Positions 46,022 through 55,510 of a stretch of DNA of 61,383 nt are shown here, piece after piece. Source of the DNA: Marinifilum sp. D714 (GTDB lineage Bacteria > Bacteroidota > Bacteroidia > Bacteroidales > Marinifilaceae); NCBI RefSeq assembly GCF_030851345.1, contig NZ_JALPNU010000023.1, positions 1 to 61,383 on the forward strand. The letters run 5' to 3'. The notes under the pieces were generated by a model. It saw only the letters and a program-made list of their open reading frames with translations. It had not been told where the DNA came from and searched no databases. The first letter of the stretch is position 1, and each line of letters opens with the position of its first letter. A program made the translations under genes and the position numbers.

Positions 46022-46046
46022 AGGCGCAAGGTATTGCGCCTTTTTC
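46022..46046 (+). terminator. Terminator
   Basis: AGGCGCAA-GGTA-TTGCGCCT forms an 8-bp stem, followed by TTTTTC. Confidence 0.8.
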
Positions 46047-46080
46047 TTTTCTACTAGGTGAGAAATGAGTGTTAAAGTAA

Positions 46081-46113
46081 AAAGGAGATAAATGCAAAAG
46101 CATCATCTCCTTT
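46081..46113 (-). terminator. Terminator of the minus-strand lipoprotein gene
   Basis: AAAGGAGAT / ATCTCCTTT form a 9-bp stem with a further inner ATGC-AAAA-GCAT hairpin. On the minus strand it is followed by TTTAC. It lies 18 bases after the stop at 46131. Confidence 0.75.
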
Positions 46114-46130
46114 TCTTTCATAGTTAGTGG

Positions 46131-46712
46131 TTAGTCGGGTACTGTGTTCATAATCACATACCAACTCCATTCATCGGGATTGCCTTCACCAACGCTTGGT
46201 GTATATCTGAAAATCCCAATGTTTTTTCCTCCCTTTAAATACCGATTCACTATGGACAAATCATTAATCGAATTCCAAATAGACTCTAGAGGGTAGTCAA
46301 CTCCTTCTTCAGGAAAAATGATTTGAAACCTTTCATCAGCAGGTTTCTCTATTTCTTCATCCAAATACAGGAAATTATCAGGATGATAAAGTCTTTTGGG
46401 AAATTTTCTATAGCCAGTGCCATCCCAAATTATGGAACCATCAAAAATAAGTTCTTCCCTGGGTTCATAAAAAAGTGAAATGCTCCCAAAATCTCCAGGT
46501 GATACATATTCAACACTTATCGGAATCGTATCTGAGTTGTTAAACTCTGAGTGAAGAAATAGTTCAATTCCTCCCTCAAATTCAAAATCGGTATAGTTAA
46601 TCTTTAGCAAAACTACAGAGTTGTCGTGGGTGTGATAGATGTAGTCATTGTCATTATCGTCTAAACAACCTGTTAGTATACCCATTAATAAAATCAATAT
46701 CCACTTCTTCAT
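46131..46712 (-). CDS. Lipoprotein of unknown function
   Basis: This 193-residue protein has a lipoprotein signal (lipobox LTGC, Cys16) followed by an Asp/Asn-rich linker (LDDNDNDYIYHTHD). The rest is beta-rich with many acidic and aromatic residues and resembles secreted Bacteroidota proteins with an immunoglobulin-like fold, but I cannot assign a family. It is a single gene. Confidence 0.65.
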   Translation of the reverse strand: MKKWILILLMGILTGCLDDNDNDYIYHTHDNSVVLLKINYTDFEFEGGIELFLHSEFNNSDTIPISVEYVSPGDFGSISLFYEPREELIFDGSIIWDGTGYRKFPKRLYHPDNFLYLDEEIEKPADERFQIIFPEEGVDYPLESIWNSINDLSIVNRYLKGGKNIGIFRYTPSVGEGNPDEWSWYVIMNTVPD

Positions 46713-47087
46713 CGCATCTTTCCTTTAGAGTTATACTTGTTTGATTATAACAAAAATAGTACCCAAATTGTATCTGTATTTGTCATTTTTCAGACCATTT
46801 GTACAATTAAATGATGAAGAAATGTGAAATGGGTTGCGTGAAGATATTCTTAATATTAGGATTTGAGTTATCATTCCTTTGATAAAATCCCTACTTGTTA
46901 TAAGTAGGGAATCCTCTCTTAAAATTTATCAGAGTAAAATATTTTGATTAAGACTTATTGTTTATAAATTTGGTTGCACTGTAATTTTTACAATGTTTGG
47001 CCAAGGTAAAAAGAAAAAGAAGAGCAATGCGTTATACTTACCTTAACAACATTAAAGCAAGGAATCTAAAATTAGACGATCAATTAT
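46713..47087. other. Divergent intergenic region with hairpin and promoter
   Basis: A perfect 9-bp hairpin (TCCCTACTT-GTTAT-AAGTAGGGA) lies at 46888-46910 and is preceded by AAAA, so it could end minus-strand transcripts. A promoter-like pair, TTTG at 46943-46946 and TAAATTTG at 46965-46972 (18-base spacer), lies upstream of the gene at 47088. No gene is present. Confidence 0.5.
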
Positions 47088-47663
47088 ATGAATAATCAGA
47101 TAATCTTATTAGCTATTTTATCTATTCTAACTCTTTCATTTAAATCAGATAAAAATAAAGTTGTTTTCAAATATCCAAAGTTGAAAGGTGTGGATATTGT
47201 GATGAATACAAGTGTATTTAGAAAATTCAAAAAAGAGTGGAGAGGGAAAGATTATTATTATCTGTGTGAAAAAGGACAGAATGATATAGTTTGTTCAGTA
47301 TTATTTTACAAGTTGAATGAAAAAGAAAAAATGATGTATGTTGATTTGACAAGAGCAATGATTGGTAAGGAATGTCCAGAAGTTAGCCCAGTATTTCCAT
47401 TAGAGTACTTTTCCAATTACTCAAATCTAAAAAAATATGAAACTAACCATAGTAAATGGGGAAATTTAAAAGGTGACTTTATGTTTCGCCATGCGGACAT
47501 AAAGGAGTTTAATGGAGCTAAAATAAATCAAAAGCATATGTATGCTTACACAATGGTAGATAATGATTTATTTGTGAATATTCATTTGTCTAAAATATTT
47601 TGTACTAAAAATGATTCAATATTTATGGCAGAAATACTGAATAGCTTAAACATTAGGAATTGA
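47088..47663 (+). CDS. Exported protein of unknown function
   Basis: I do not recognise this 191-residue protein. The N-terminus (NQIILLAILSILTLSFKSDK) is a probable signal sequence. The body is mixed alpha/beta with many Lys, Asn and Tyr residues and has no known motif. The gene is AT-rich and single, with a promoter-like sequence about 115 bases upstream. Confidence 0.6.
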   Translation: MNNQIILLAILSILTLSFKSDKNKVVFKYPKLKGVDIVMNTSVFRKFKKEWRGKDYYYLCEKGQNDIVCSVLFYKLNEKEKMMYVDLTRAMIGKECPEVSPVFPLEYFSNYSNLKKYETNHSKWGNLKGDFMFRHADIKEFNGAKINQKHMYAYTMVDNDLFVNIHLSKIFCTKNDSIFMAEILNSLNIRN

Positions 47664-47815
47664 TGTCAAGGCTTTATAACCGTATTGTTTGAGTTAATCT
47701 GAAAGAAAATGAATATTGTATGATGGAGCAAAAAATATTTTATTCCCAAGGAACAAAAAACTCAATCGATTTTAAAGAATCACCACTTCTACCTACAAAA
47801 AACTAACAAACTTAA

Positions 47816-49231
47816 ATGAACAAACGAATACTACTATTCCTATTCTCAATTGCCTTATTCACTCTATGTGCTTGCGACAATAAAAAGGAAGAGACTGATA
47901 ATGTCAAAGTAAATCGATTGGATACCCTTTTTAATGAGCTTTTCGAAGAAGGAAAATTCAATGGAAATGTTCTCATTGCCGAAAATGGAAAGGCCATCTA
48001 CGAAAAGAGTTTAGGATTGGCCAATGAGATTTCGAAACAACAATTAAACATCGAGACAAGATTTGAATTGGCATCGGTTTCCAAACAGTTTACAGCCATG
48101 GGAATTGTACAACTTCAAAAAGAAAACAAACTGTCATACCAGGATGATTTCAGCAAGTACTTACCCGAACTGGACTTTTACAAAGGAATTACCATACACG
48201 ACCTGTTGATCCACACATCGGGTTTGGCAGATTATATGGAGTTGGCAATCGCTCATTGGGACAAATCAAAAATTGCAAACAATGAGAATATGATTCAGCT
48301 TTTTGAAAAAGTGAAACCAGAACTTGAATTCGAGCCAGGTGAAAAGTTTAGTTATAGCAACACAGGCTACATGTTGTTGGCTACCATTATCGAAAGAGTT
48401 AGTGGCAAATCCTTTGAAGGCTATTTAAAGGAAAAAATATTTGATCCTCTTCAAATGACGAATACATTTGTTTACAGAAGATGGTATCAGCCTGAAGACC
48501 TAGACAACTATGCACAAGGCTATATTTATTCAGACAGCCTGGCGCAAATTGTTTTGCCTTACGAAGCGAATCGCAAAACCGTTTACCTGGATGGAATTGT
48601 TGGCGATGGAATCGTAAACTCAACTGTATATGACTTGTTGAAATGGGATAGAGCACTTTATGGAGATGATTTGGTGAATGATGAAGACAAGAAAATCATA
48701 TTTTCATCCTACAAATTAAATAATGGTTCTGAAACCAAATATGGCTATGGTTGGCAAATCTCCAATAGCAAGGTATACGGAAGAAGAGTTGCACATGCAG
48801 GCAGTTGGGCTGGTTACGAAACCTATATCGAAAGACATTCGGATAAAGATAAAACCATAATCATTCTTCAAAACCATTCAACTCCTAAAACTGAAATTCC
48901 TTCGAGTGATATCTGTAAAATCTTGTACAATCAGCCTATTGAAAAAGAAATTCATCTTGACACTACCATCCTCAAACCTTATTCAGGATTATATGAAAAT
49001 GCAAAAGGAAAGGAATACCACCTTCAATTCAAGGAGAAACAACTGTTCTTTCTGCCTAAGCCAGAGATAGAATTGAGACTTATCCCGGTTTCGAAAACCA
49101 AATTTATAGTGGATCGGGTAAGTCCTGAACTTACCTTTACTTTTATCTTGAATGAAAAAGGAGAGGTTGAGAAATGTAGATTCACACAAGTGGAAAAGGA
49201 AGTTGATAGAGAGTTGATACGGAAAAGCTAA
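47816..49231 (+). CDS. Beta-lactamase-family serine hydrolase, lipoprotein
   Basis: This 471-residue protein has a lipoprotein signal (LCAC, Cys20) and a class C beta-lactamase/D-Ala-D-Ala peptidase fold: SVSKQFTAMGIVQL with the catalytic SxxK, FSYSNTGYMLLATIIERVSG with YxN, and HAGSWAGYETYIER in place of the KTG motif. A smaller C-terminal domain (about 375-465) follows, as in DUF3471-type relatives. The probable role is hydrolysis of a peptide or ester in the envelope; antibiotic resistance is not implied. Only 3 bases separate it from the next gene. Confidence 0.88.
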   Translation: MNKRILLFLFSIALFTLCACDNKKEETDNVKVNRLDTLFNELFEEGKFNGNVLIAENGKAIYEKSLGLANEISKQQLNIETRFELASVSKQFTAMGIVQLQKENKLSYQDDFSKYLPELDFYKGITIHDLLIHTSGLADYMELAIAHWDKSKIANNENMIQLFEKVKPELEFEPGEKFSYSNTGYMLLATIIERVSGKSFEGYLKEKIFDPLQMTNTFVYRRWYQPEDLDNYAQGYIYSDSLAQIVLPYEANRKTVYLDGIVGDGIVNSTVYDLLKWDRALYGDDLVNDEDKKIIFSSYKLNNGSETKYGYGWQISNSKVYGRRVAHAGSWAGYETYIERHSDKDKTIIILQNHSTPKTEIPSSDICKILYNQPIEKEIHLDTTILKPYSGLYENAKGKEYHLQFKEKQLFFLPKPEIELRLIPVSKTKFIVDRVSPELTFTFILNEKGEVEKCRFTQVEKEVDRELIRKS

Positions 49232-49234
49232 CTA

Positions 49235-50197
49235 ATGGGTAAACTTATAATTTTCATATTAATCATTCTGCCATCTTCTCTGTTTGGACAAAAGCGAAGT
49301 AATAAATTGTCAATAGATATCGATGGAGACAATGAACTCGAACAAATTCTATTTGTTGATGACTATAAAGGAGAATATGACATCAATGAATTTAATAAGT
49401 TTTGTATTGTTAGTGGATCGGACACCATTTGTGTTGAGAATCCTGAAGTTTGGGTTGAGCAAAAGCATTTGTACGAAATTGCAGATGAATGCGAGGATAA
49501 TCGATTTGGTTTCTTTAGACGGAATGGTAAAGCTTTGATTTGGCTAACTGGGTATCAGTATGGATGTTGTTTAAATAGAACTACATTTTTGGAATGGACG
49601 GGCGATTCACTGAACACATTATTCGATAAGGAATTTGAAGTGTCTGATATCAGAACGATTGATGAAAAGAAATACGTAATCGGTAATTTTTCCATGGCAG
49701 AAGTATATGGAGATATGGAAGGCGACTTTTATTTTTCAAGCTATTTCCCAGAAGAGTATCGATTGTTGGATGATAGCCTGAAAATTGATAAGAAATTAAC
49801 CATTGAAAGAAATTTACCGAGTGTATTGCTGGAAGATTCTGTTGATGTTTATTCTGCCAGTATCGTTCATGTCAATCTTACTGGGCGGCATATCATGGTC
49901 AGTAAAGATTTAGAATATTCTGTAAGTGTGAGAGATTATGGAATCATTTCATTGACTAAACTAGAGAAGGATTATTTTAAGAATTTTACCAAGTCGCAAC
50001 TAAGAATTGCTAGAAATGAAATATTTGCCTTTCATGGTTATTCTTTTAAATCTGAAGATTTGAAAGAAGTATTCAATAAAAAGTACTGGTATAAGCCTAG
50101 TAATATGAGTTCAAAGTCCATATCAGAAAAACTAACGCCAATAGAAAAGTACAATATAAACCTGATCAGAGAGATTGAATTGAAAGTTGATAACTAA
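49235..50197 (+). CDS. YARHG-domain exported protein
   Basis: This 320-residue protein has a signal peptide (residues 1-18) and a C-terminal YARHG domain (about 235-312) with LRIARNEIFAFHGYSFKSED and YWYKPSN, an extracellular domain of unknown role. The N-terminal part (LSIDIDGDNELEQILFVDD) resembles FG-GAP/VCBS-like sequences and has a cysteine pair YGCC. It starts 3 bases after the serine hydrolase gene, so the two are probably co-transcribed. Confidence 0.78.
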   Translation: MGKLIIFILIILPSSLFGQKRSNKLSIDIDGDNELEQILFVDDYKGEYDINEFNKFCIVSGSDTICVENPEVWVEQKHLYEIADECEDNRFGFFRRNGKALIWLTGYQYGCCLNRTTFLEWTGDSLNTLFDKEFEVSDIRTIDEKKYVIGNFSMAEVYGDMEGDFYFSSYFPEEYRLLDDSLKIDKKLTIERNLPSVLLEDSVDVYSASIVHVNLTGRHIMVSKDLEYSVSVRDYGIISLTKLEKDYFKNFTKSQLRIARNEIFAFHGYSFKSEDLKEVFNKKYWYKPSNMSSKSISEKLTPIEKYNINLIREIELKVDN

Positions 50198-50258
50198 TAT
50201 CTAACCATTCTCTATTTGTAAGACTTCCATTTGACAAAAACATAAAAATTAAAAACAA

Positions 50259-50777
50259 ATGAAAAAGAAATATCTTATAGGCTTCTTGTTAATTCTATCT
50301 TTTTATTGTAAAGGCAATGATTTAACTATGGTATCAAAGCTTTTAACGACTAGTACTTATTCACCATCAGTGTTGATGAATGATAGAATATTCTACCAAG
50401 AGGTCAGAGGTGATTCGATTCCTTCGGTAACTAAGAATGGAGTAAAGTTCTTTTATTCTTTTGCAATACGATATTATACATCCGATAATAACTTTATAAG
50501 TACACTACAAAATGGAGGTTCCAAAAATTATATTCATCCTGATATAACAGCAGTTATGGATGGAGTTTTCAAGCAATATAAAATTGAAGAAATATATAGC
50601 TTTAAGAGACAGGAGGTTGAAGATCTTCTTCTTAAAATGCTAAGGGAGAAATTTGAAAAAAATAATATAAAAATTGATGCTTTACTAATAAGAAGCATTG
50701 ACTTTTCAGAAGTATTAAAGCAACAAATATATGAGCGACTTGTGAAAGAAGAAGAGGAGAGAAAAGCCAGAATGTAA
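50259..50777 (+). CDS. Secreted protein with partial SPFH/prohibitin-like domain
   Basis: After a signal-like N-terminus (residues 1-20), this 172-residue protein matches the second half of an SPFH domain: VMDGVFKQYKIEEIYSFKRQ, then EVEDLLLKMLREKFEKNNIK, then ALLIRSIDFSEVLKQQIYER, ending in the start of a coiled coil (KEEEERKARM). Normal SPFH proteins are membrane anchored and go on into a long coiled coil, which is missing here. The gene may be a shortened, secreted form or a decayed one. It is on the same strand as, and near, the two preceding genes. Confidence 0.6.
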   Translation: MKKKYLIGFLLILSFYCKGNDLTMVSKLLTTSTYSPSVLMNDRIFYQEVRGDSIPSVTKNGVKFFYSFAIRYYTSDNNFISTLQNGGSKNYIHPDITAVMDGVFKQYKIEEIYSFKRQEVEDLLLKMLREKFEKNNIKIDALLIRSIDFSEVLKQQIYERLVKEEEERKARM

Positions 50778-50887
50778 AACTTTAAAAAATTACTGAGAAC
50801 TTTTCTGCAATATCCTTAGATTATACCTTTAAACTCATCAACTCAAAATGGTATTTAATTCATATGGAAATACTTTACTTATTAAAA

Positions 50888-50911
50888 AGAGAAGCAAGAG
50901 CTTGCTTCTCT
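50888..50911 (-). terminator. Terminator of the amidohydrolase gene
   Basis: AGAGAAGCAA-GAGC-TTGCTTCTCT forms a 10-bp stem. On the minus strand it is followed by TTTTT. It also separates the convergent gene ending at 50777. Confidence 0.8.
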
Positions 50912-50946
50912 ATAGTTAGGCTGTACGATTTAATCATCGCATACCC

Positions 50947-52365
50947 TTAATCAAACTTCTTTTCGAAAGGGTCTATATTTGAAATTTTAAGATTGACTTC
51001 TTTTACTTCCTCAAGGAGTTGATCGGGATAAATGATTGTATTTTTAAAAATGACCAGTTCTATGTCACGTGTGTTTTGAATGTTTTCAAGAGGATTGGCA
51101 TTCAATAGTACCAAATCGGCCAATTTGTTTTCATCAACACTTCCCATTCTTTTTTCTTTGTTCATGTAAGTGGCCGCATTTATGGTGGCGGTTTGAAGTG
51201 CTTCAGCATTCGAAAGCCCGGCATTCACAAAATATTCAAGCTCATCATGTAAATTAAAACCAGCACATCCCTGATCGGAACCCGCTATAATTTTTATTCC
51301 TTCTGTCTGCATTTGATAAAGTAATTTCTCCTGCAGTTTCAACTCTCGCTCAAAAGGCTTCATTTTTTTCAGCTTTTCCGCATCGGGGCGATATCTTTTC
51401 TGAACAGGAGGAGGGAAAAAATCATATCGATTGTCGGTATATACCCAATCCAATTCGTTGTATTGAAAGCGATGTTTCACGCCAAGAGTAGGACATTGAT
51501 ACATGTTGTATTTGCTTAATTCATGAATTACAGAATCAGCCTTTGTCTGATCGAAAGACCAAAGCGCTTTGGTAGTGCAACCCATGATTTGCATTTTCAT
51601 AATTCCTGATAGATTTTCTTCTTTCGAAGCAACACCAAGCAAGCTATCCAGTCTTGCATGTAAAAACTTCTCCCGTGTCGAGCAAGCCAGGAGCAAACCG
51701 TTTAAGTGTTCATTCGATTTTTGTCCTAATTTTGCCGCTTCAATTAATCCTATGCTGTAGGGAACATGTCCTGCAAATTCAAAATTTAATCGATTACATT
51801 CATTAGCAATGGCCATGTATTGATCTTTGGACACCAAACTAAGCAATTTGATGAATTCACTTTCACTTTTCTTTGCCTCTTGAACAATTTGAATGGCCTG
51901 CTTGCAACTTTTAACCGGAATCTCATTTTCGAACCATGGAGTAGGACCATCTATAATTTGGCTGGAAAACGTGATTCTAGGCACATTGCTATTTTGTTCC
52001 GTGCTATCTTGCCATTCCATGCGATACCCTGTCATTTCACGGACGCCAACAACGCCCTTGGCCAGGTACATTTTCAGATATTCTTTATCAGGAAAATAAA
52101 AATGCACATGCATATCCCAGAGTCCGGGGATCAAGTACTTGCCTTTTCCATTAATAACTTGAGTAGAATCATTTGCTGACAGCTGATTTCCAGTCGTTAT
52201 TTTTTTTATGACTTGTTGTTGAATGCCAACGTCTTTATTTTTTACGATACTGCCTGTTTCAACATCAACGATATTTACATTTTGAATGATGATATCGTAA
52301 TTTTCACTTCTTGATGGAAAAATAAATAGTGTGCATAAGAGTAAGCATAAGCTTATTTGTTTCAT
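50947..52365 (-). CDS. Exported metal-dependent amidohydrolase
   Basis: This 472-residue protein has a signal peptide (residues 1-20). It carries the amidohydrolase metal motif GLWDMHVHFYF (HxH), further histidines in FEFAGHVPYSIG and QKSNEHLNGLL, the Asp of IIAGSDQGCAGFNLHDEL, and the C-terminal ADLVLLNANPLENI typical of imidazolonepropionase/prolidase-like members. Location is periplasmic; the substrate is unknown, perhaps dipeptides. It stands alone. Confidence 0.88.
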   Translation of the reverse strand: MKQISLCLLLCTLFIFPSRSENYDIIIQNVNIVDVETGSIVKNKDVGIQQQVIKKITTGNQLSANDSTQVINGKGKYLIPGLWDMHVHFYFPDKEYLKMYLAKGVVGVREMTGYRMEWQDSTEQNSNVPRITFSSQIIDGPTPWFENEIPVKSCKQAIQIVQEAKKSESEFIKLLSLVSKDQYMAIANECNRLNFEFAGHVPYSIGLIEAAKLGQKSNEHLNGLLLACSTREKFLHARLDSLLGVASKEENLSGIMKMQIMGCTTKALWSFDQTKADSVIHELSKYNMYQCPTLGVKHRFQYNELDWVYTDNRYDFFPPPVQKRYRPDAEKLKKMKPFERELKLQEKLLYQMQTEGIKIIAGSDQGCAGFNLHDELEYFVNAGLSNAEALQTATINAATYMNKEKRMGSVDENKLADLVLLNANPLENIQNTRDIELVIFKNTIIYPDQLLEEVKEVNLKISNIDPFEKKFD

Positions 52366-52721
52366 TTTTAGGTGTTTTTATTATTAGTTAAAGGTTTGTA
52401 AAAGCTTGTCTAAAAAGTACCAACGACGTGAAACATTTGATTTTCAAATCCGGAGATCACTCTGCCGAAACTTTCGGATCAGAATGCCAATTATTATTGG
52501 ACTTTGAGACAGTCTCTAGGCTTAAACTGTGACGAATGAAAACAGCATTTGACTACAGAGAAATTAATTAATATTATTATTTATTTGTAAGGTGCTTATA
52601 GATAGAAGGGTGGAGGAGTGAATAAATGATATTAAAAGTTTTGTTTATTTCTCTTCGTTGTCGAACTTTGTTTTCCACGGCAACCTTGAGGAAATTACAA
52701 ATTGAAAAACACCAATTGAAA
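52366..52721. other. Divergent intergenic region
   Basis: No gene or clear regulatory site is seen. A short hairpin CCGAAACTTTCGG lies around 52473-52485. The frame open from 52626 before the chosen start at 52722 has no signal-like or conserved sequence. Confidence 0.45.
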
Positions 52722-53114
52722 ATGCAAAGAAACAGACTCCACTACTTCTTTCTAATCATACTGACTATCATTATCGGCTTGGCCTCAAGACATTTTTCCA
52801 ACTATTTACCCGAAATCATCAATTTGGGATTGGGAGATGCCTTATGGGCATTGATGATGTATTGGATGCTTGCCTTTGCTTTTCCTGCAGCAAGTATTAG
52901 GAACTTGACAGCAATGGCATTGACTATCTGTTTTCTGGTTGAATTTAGCCAACTGATACAGGTCGATTGGTTAAATACATTGCGTAGCAATAGGTTTGCC
53001 GCATTGGTTTTGGGACAAGGCTTTTTATGGTCGGACCTTTTGGCCTATACCACTGGAGTAGCAAGTGGCATGTGTATTGAAATGAATTTGATGAGGAGGA
53101 GAGTAGCTTCATAG
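52722..53114 (+). CDS. DUF2809 membrane protein
   Basis: This 130-residue protein has four membrane helices: about 6-24, 37-55, 59-77 and 95-115. The pattern IIGLASRHFSNYLP, LGDALWALMMYWMLAFAFP and LVEFSQLIQVDWLNTLRSNR, then LWSDLLAYTTGV, fits DUF2809, a family of unknown function. I chose the ATG at 52722 because conserved sequence begins there; the frame is open to 52626. The last codons (SSY... region at 53100-53114) are repeated at 54298-54311 in the repeat cluster downstream. Confidence 0.78.
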   Translation: MQRNRLHYFFLIILTIIIGLASRHFSNYLPEIINLGLGDALWALMMYWMLAFAFPAASIRNLTAMALTICFLVEFSQLIQVDWLNTLRSNRFAALVLGQGFLWSDLLAYTTGVASGMCIEMNLMRRRVAS

Positions 53115-53126
53115 CTAATCCATTTG

Positions 53127-54572
53127 CCTGAATGGCAAACATCTTTATAACCCAGGGCAAGGGAGAGAAAACGACCGCCGCCCTGGCTTAATAGCATCGT
53201 CTTGAAATCGTCGCAACTGCAAACCTCAATAGGTCTGGAATTAAAAATGCGACGAAATAAAATTTAAATCTATTTTGTCCTTACCCAAAACACCCTCACA
53301 AATAAACTGATCAAACAAACCTCTAATCTTTGCACAACTTCCTCTCTTCAAGGAGAGGATTGAGGAGAGGTGATTTGGAAGAGAAAACACCTCATTCTAT
53401 CTTTCTCCTCAAGGAGAAAAGAACGCGTGTCGTAAAAAAAGCATAACACAAATTATCAATTTCCTGAAGGGCATACAACAATAGCCCAAGGGGAGGGAGA
53501 GAAAACGACCGCCGCCCTGGGTTAATAGCACCATCTTGAAATCGTCGCAACTGCAAACCTCAATAGGTCTGGAATAACTAATGCGACGAAATAAAATTTA
53601 AATCTATTTTGTCTGCACCCAAAACACCCTCACAAATAAACTGATCAAACAAACCTCTAATCTTTGCACACCTTCCTCTCCTCAAGGAGAGGATTAAGGT
53701 GAGGTGATATGAGAGAGAAAACACCTCATTCTATCTTTCTCCTTGAGGAGAAAAGAACACATGATGTAGAAAAAATGCATACCACAAATTTTTCATTTTC
53801 CTGAAGGGCAAATAGCAACAGCCCAGGGCAAGGGAGAGAAAACACCTCATTCTATCTTTCTCCTTGAGGAGAAAAGAACACATGATGTAGGAAAAATGCA
53901 TACCACAAATTTTTCATTTTCCTGAAGGGCATACAGCAATAGCCTAAGACAACGGAGTGATAACGACCGCCCTCTGGCTTAATAGCACCGTCTTGAAATC
54001 GTCGCAACTGCAAATCTCAATAAGTCTGGAATTAAAAATGCGACGAAATATATAGCATTGCGTTTCAAGATCAATGTTTCCCTTTTAGGAAACCGTAGCG
54101 GAGCGAAGCTCGTGAACACAATTGAAAATTGAGTTTAATGTGAACAAACTGTCGACAGACTAAAGGGTGAAGTAGTATAAGCAACAGCACCCCTCTGCCT
54201 GTCGGCATCTCCCCTGAAAAGGGAGAATTAAGAGATTAAAATATTGTATAGGTAATTCTTTGTTTCATAATATTCATGTAAATAAATGTGTATAAAGAGT
54301 AGCTTCATAGTTAATCCATTTGCCTGAAGGGCAAACAGCAACAGCCCAGGGCAAGGGAGAGAAAACGACCGCTGCCCTGGGGTAGTAGCCCCGTCTTGAA
54401 ATCGTCGCAACTGCAAACCTCAATAAGTCTGGAATAACTAATGCGACGAAATGAAATTTAAATATATTTTGTCCTTACCCAAAACACCCTCACAAATAAA
54501 CTGATCAAACAAACCTCTAATCTTTGCACAACTTCCCCTCCTCAAGGAGAGGATTAAGGTGAGGTGATATAC
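53127..54572. repeat. Cluster of repeated double-hairpin elements
   Basis: Four full cores of about 130 bases lie at 53127-53258, 53463-53592, 53921-54049 and 54323-54452, with a broken fifth at 53800-53845. Each has a GC-rich stem (CCCAGGGC ... GCCCTGGG) around an AAGGGAGAGAAAACGACCGC loop, then a second stem CGTCGCA ... TGCGACG enclosing about 38 bases. Copies 1, 2 and 4 are followed by a shared 110-base segment ending in CTCAAGGAGAGGATTAAGG-like sequence. Nearly identical spacers (e.g. 53722-53795 and 53846-53920) point to local duplication. No gene is present; it may be a transposon-derived repeat or a structured RNA. Confidence 0.85.
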
Positions 54573-55139
54573 AATTACGATCGACCTGACTACAGAACCA
54601 AACTTGCTAAAAAAGAACAACAACTTAACTTCTCATTGAACAATACACAATTCGTGTGTCATAATGTTTATTTGAATTGAAGAGTTGCTTGTGCTGAAAA
54701 TAATATTTTTATAAAAAAATCACCTCCGCTATAATCCTTCTATTTGTATTGAAAATACTAGTGCTTTGTGTTGTTGTGAATGGATGTATTTATCTGATAA
54801 ACAAACAAAAATTAAATATTAATCACAGTTTTATTTGGAAATTAAAGAAATAATTCTCTAAATTTATGTAACAATTCAACCAAGAAACTACTAGAGTAGC
54901 AAATTATAAGTAGAATCTGATTCTACTTCACACTGTAAATACAACAAAGACCATCAGGTCGGTGTATTTTACATTTGCTGAATGACTCCCTCGATTCCGA
55001 TAAGCATCGGTACTTCGCTGTTAGCAAAACTTAGGCTCATAATTATTGGATCTGCATGATCTGCAGATTGGTCTACATTCTCAACAAATGGAAGAAAATT
55101 CTTCCAGATAGCATGTAAGCCAAAAATCATTAATGGTAA
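54573..55139. other. AT-rich stretch without a supported gene
   Basis: A small palindrome AGTAGAAT-CTG-ATTCTACT lies at about 54909-54927. A minus-strand frame (54969-55130, 53 codons) ends in a protein-like sequence SFANSEVPMLIGIEGV but runs into the 21-bp repeats at its start; it might be the remnant of a gene. Nothing else is seen. Confidence 0.4.
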
Positions 55140-55349
55140 ATCTAACAAGAACGGAAATAGATCCAACGGAAAAGCAAATAGATCGTGCGGAAATATAAAT
55201 AGAAAGAGCGGAAAATGAAATAGACTGTACGGAAATGAAAATGGAGGCAACGAAAAAGGAAATGGACTGTACGGAAATGAAAATAGATCATTAAAAAATG
55301 GAAATAGATTGTACAAAAATGAAAATAGAAACATCGGAAAAGGAAATAA
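55140..55349. repeat. 21-bp tandem repeat array (locus 3)
   Basis: Ten units of exactly 21 bases lie head to tail (starts 55140, 55161, 55182, 55203, 55224, 55245, 55266, 55287, 55308, 55329), with consensus AT-Y-GTACGGAAATGAAAATAG. Two units (55224 and 55266) differ by one base only; others differ at many positions, but no insertion or deletion occurs. The TACGGAA/TGCGGAA core is the same as in the reversed half of locus 2. The array lies 161 bases upstream of the gene at 55511. Confidence 0.9.
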
Positions 55350-55510
55350 ATCCTTTCAGATTTCAGCTAAATCAAAAAAATGAAAGTGCTGATAGATGAA
55401 CAAACGAAACCAATTAAATCTCTTATGTCGCGTGATGTTTTATACTAAAACCATAATTGCGCAACTCTGTGTCTTTTTGATGATTAACAACTGCTTAAAA
55501 ACTTAATAAA

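Noticed and set aside
47816-49231. Antibiotic-resistance beta-lactamase
   Set aside because: The family includes many esterases and peptidases; the KTG motif is replaced and the protein is a lipoprotein with an extra domain, so resistance is not supported.
53127-54572. Insertion sequence or prophage remnant
   Set aside because: No transposase, integrase or phage gene fragment can be read in any frame of the repeat cluster.
54969-55334. 121-codon minus-strand frame with Phe/Leu/Pro repeats
   Set aside because: The N-terminal two thirds are a translation of the 21-bp repeats. The last 53 codons look somewhat protein-like (SFANSEVPMLIGIEGV) and may be a gene remnant, but no family or start could be supported.
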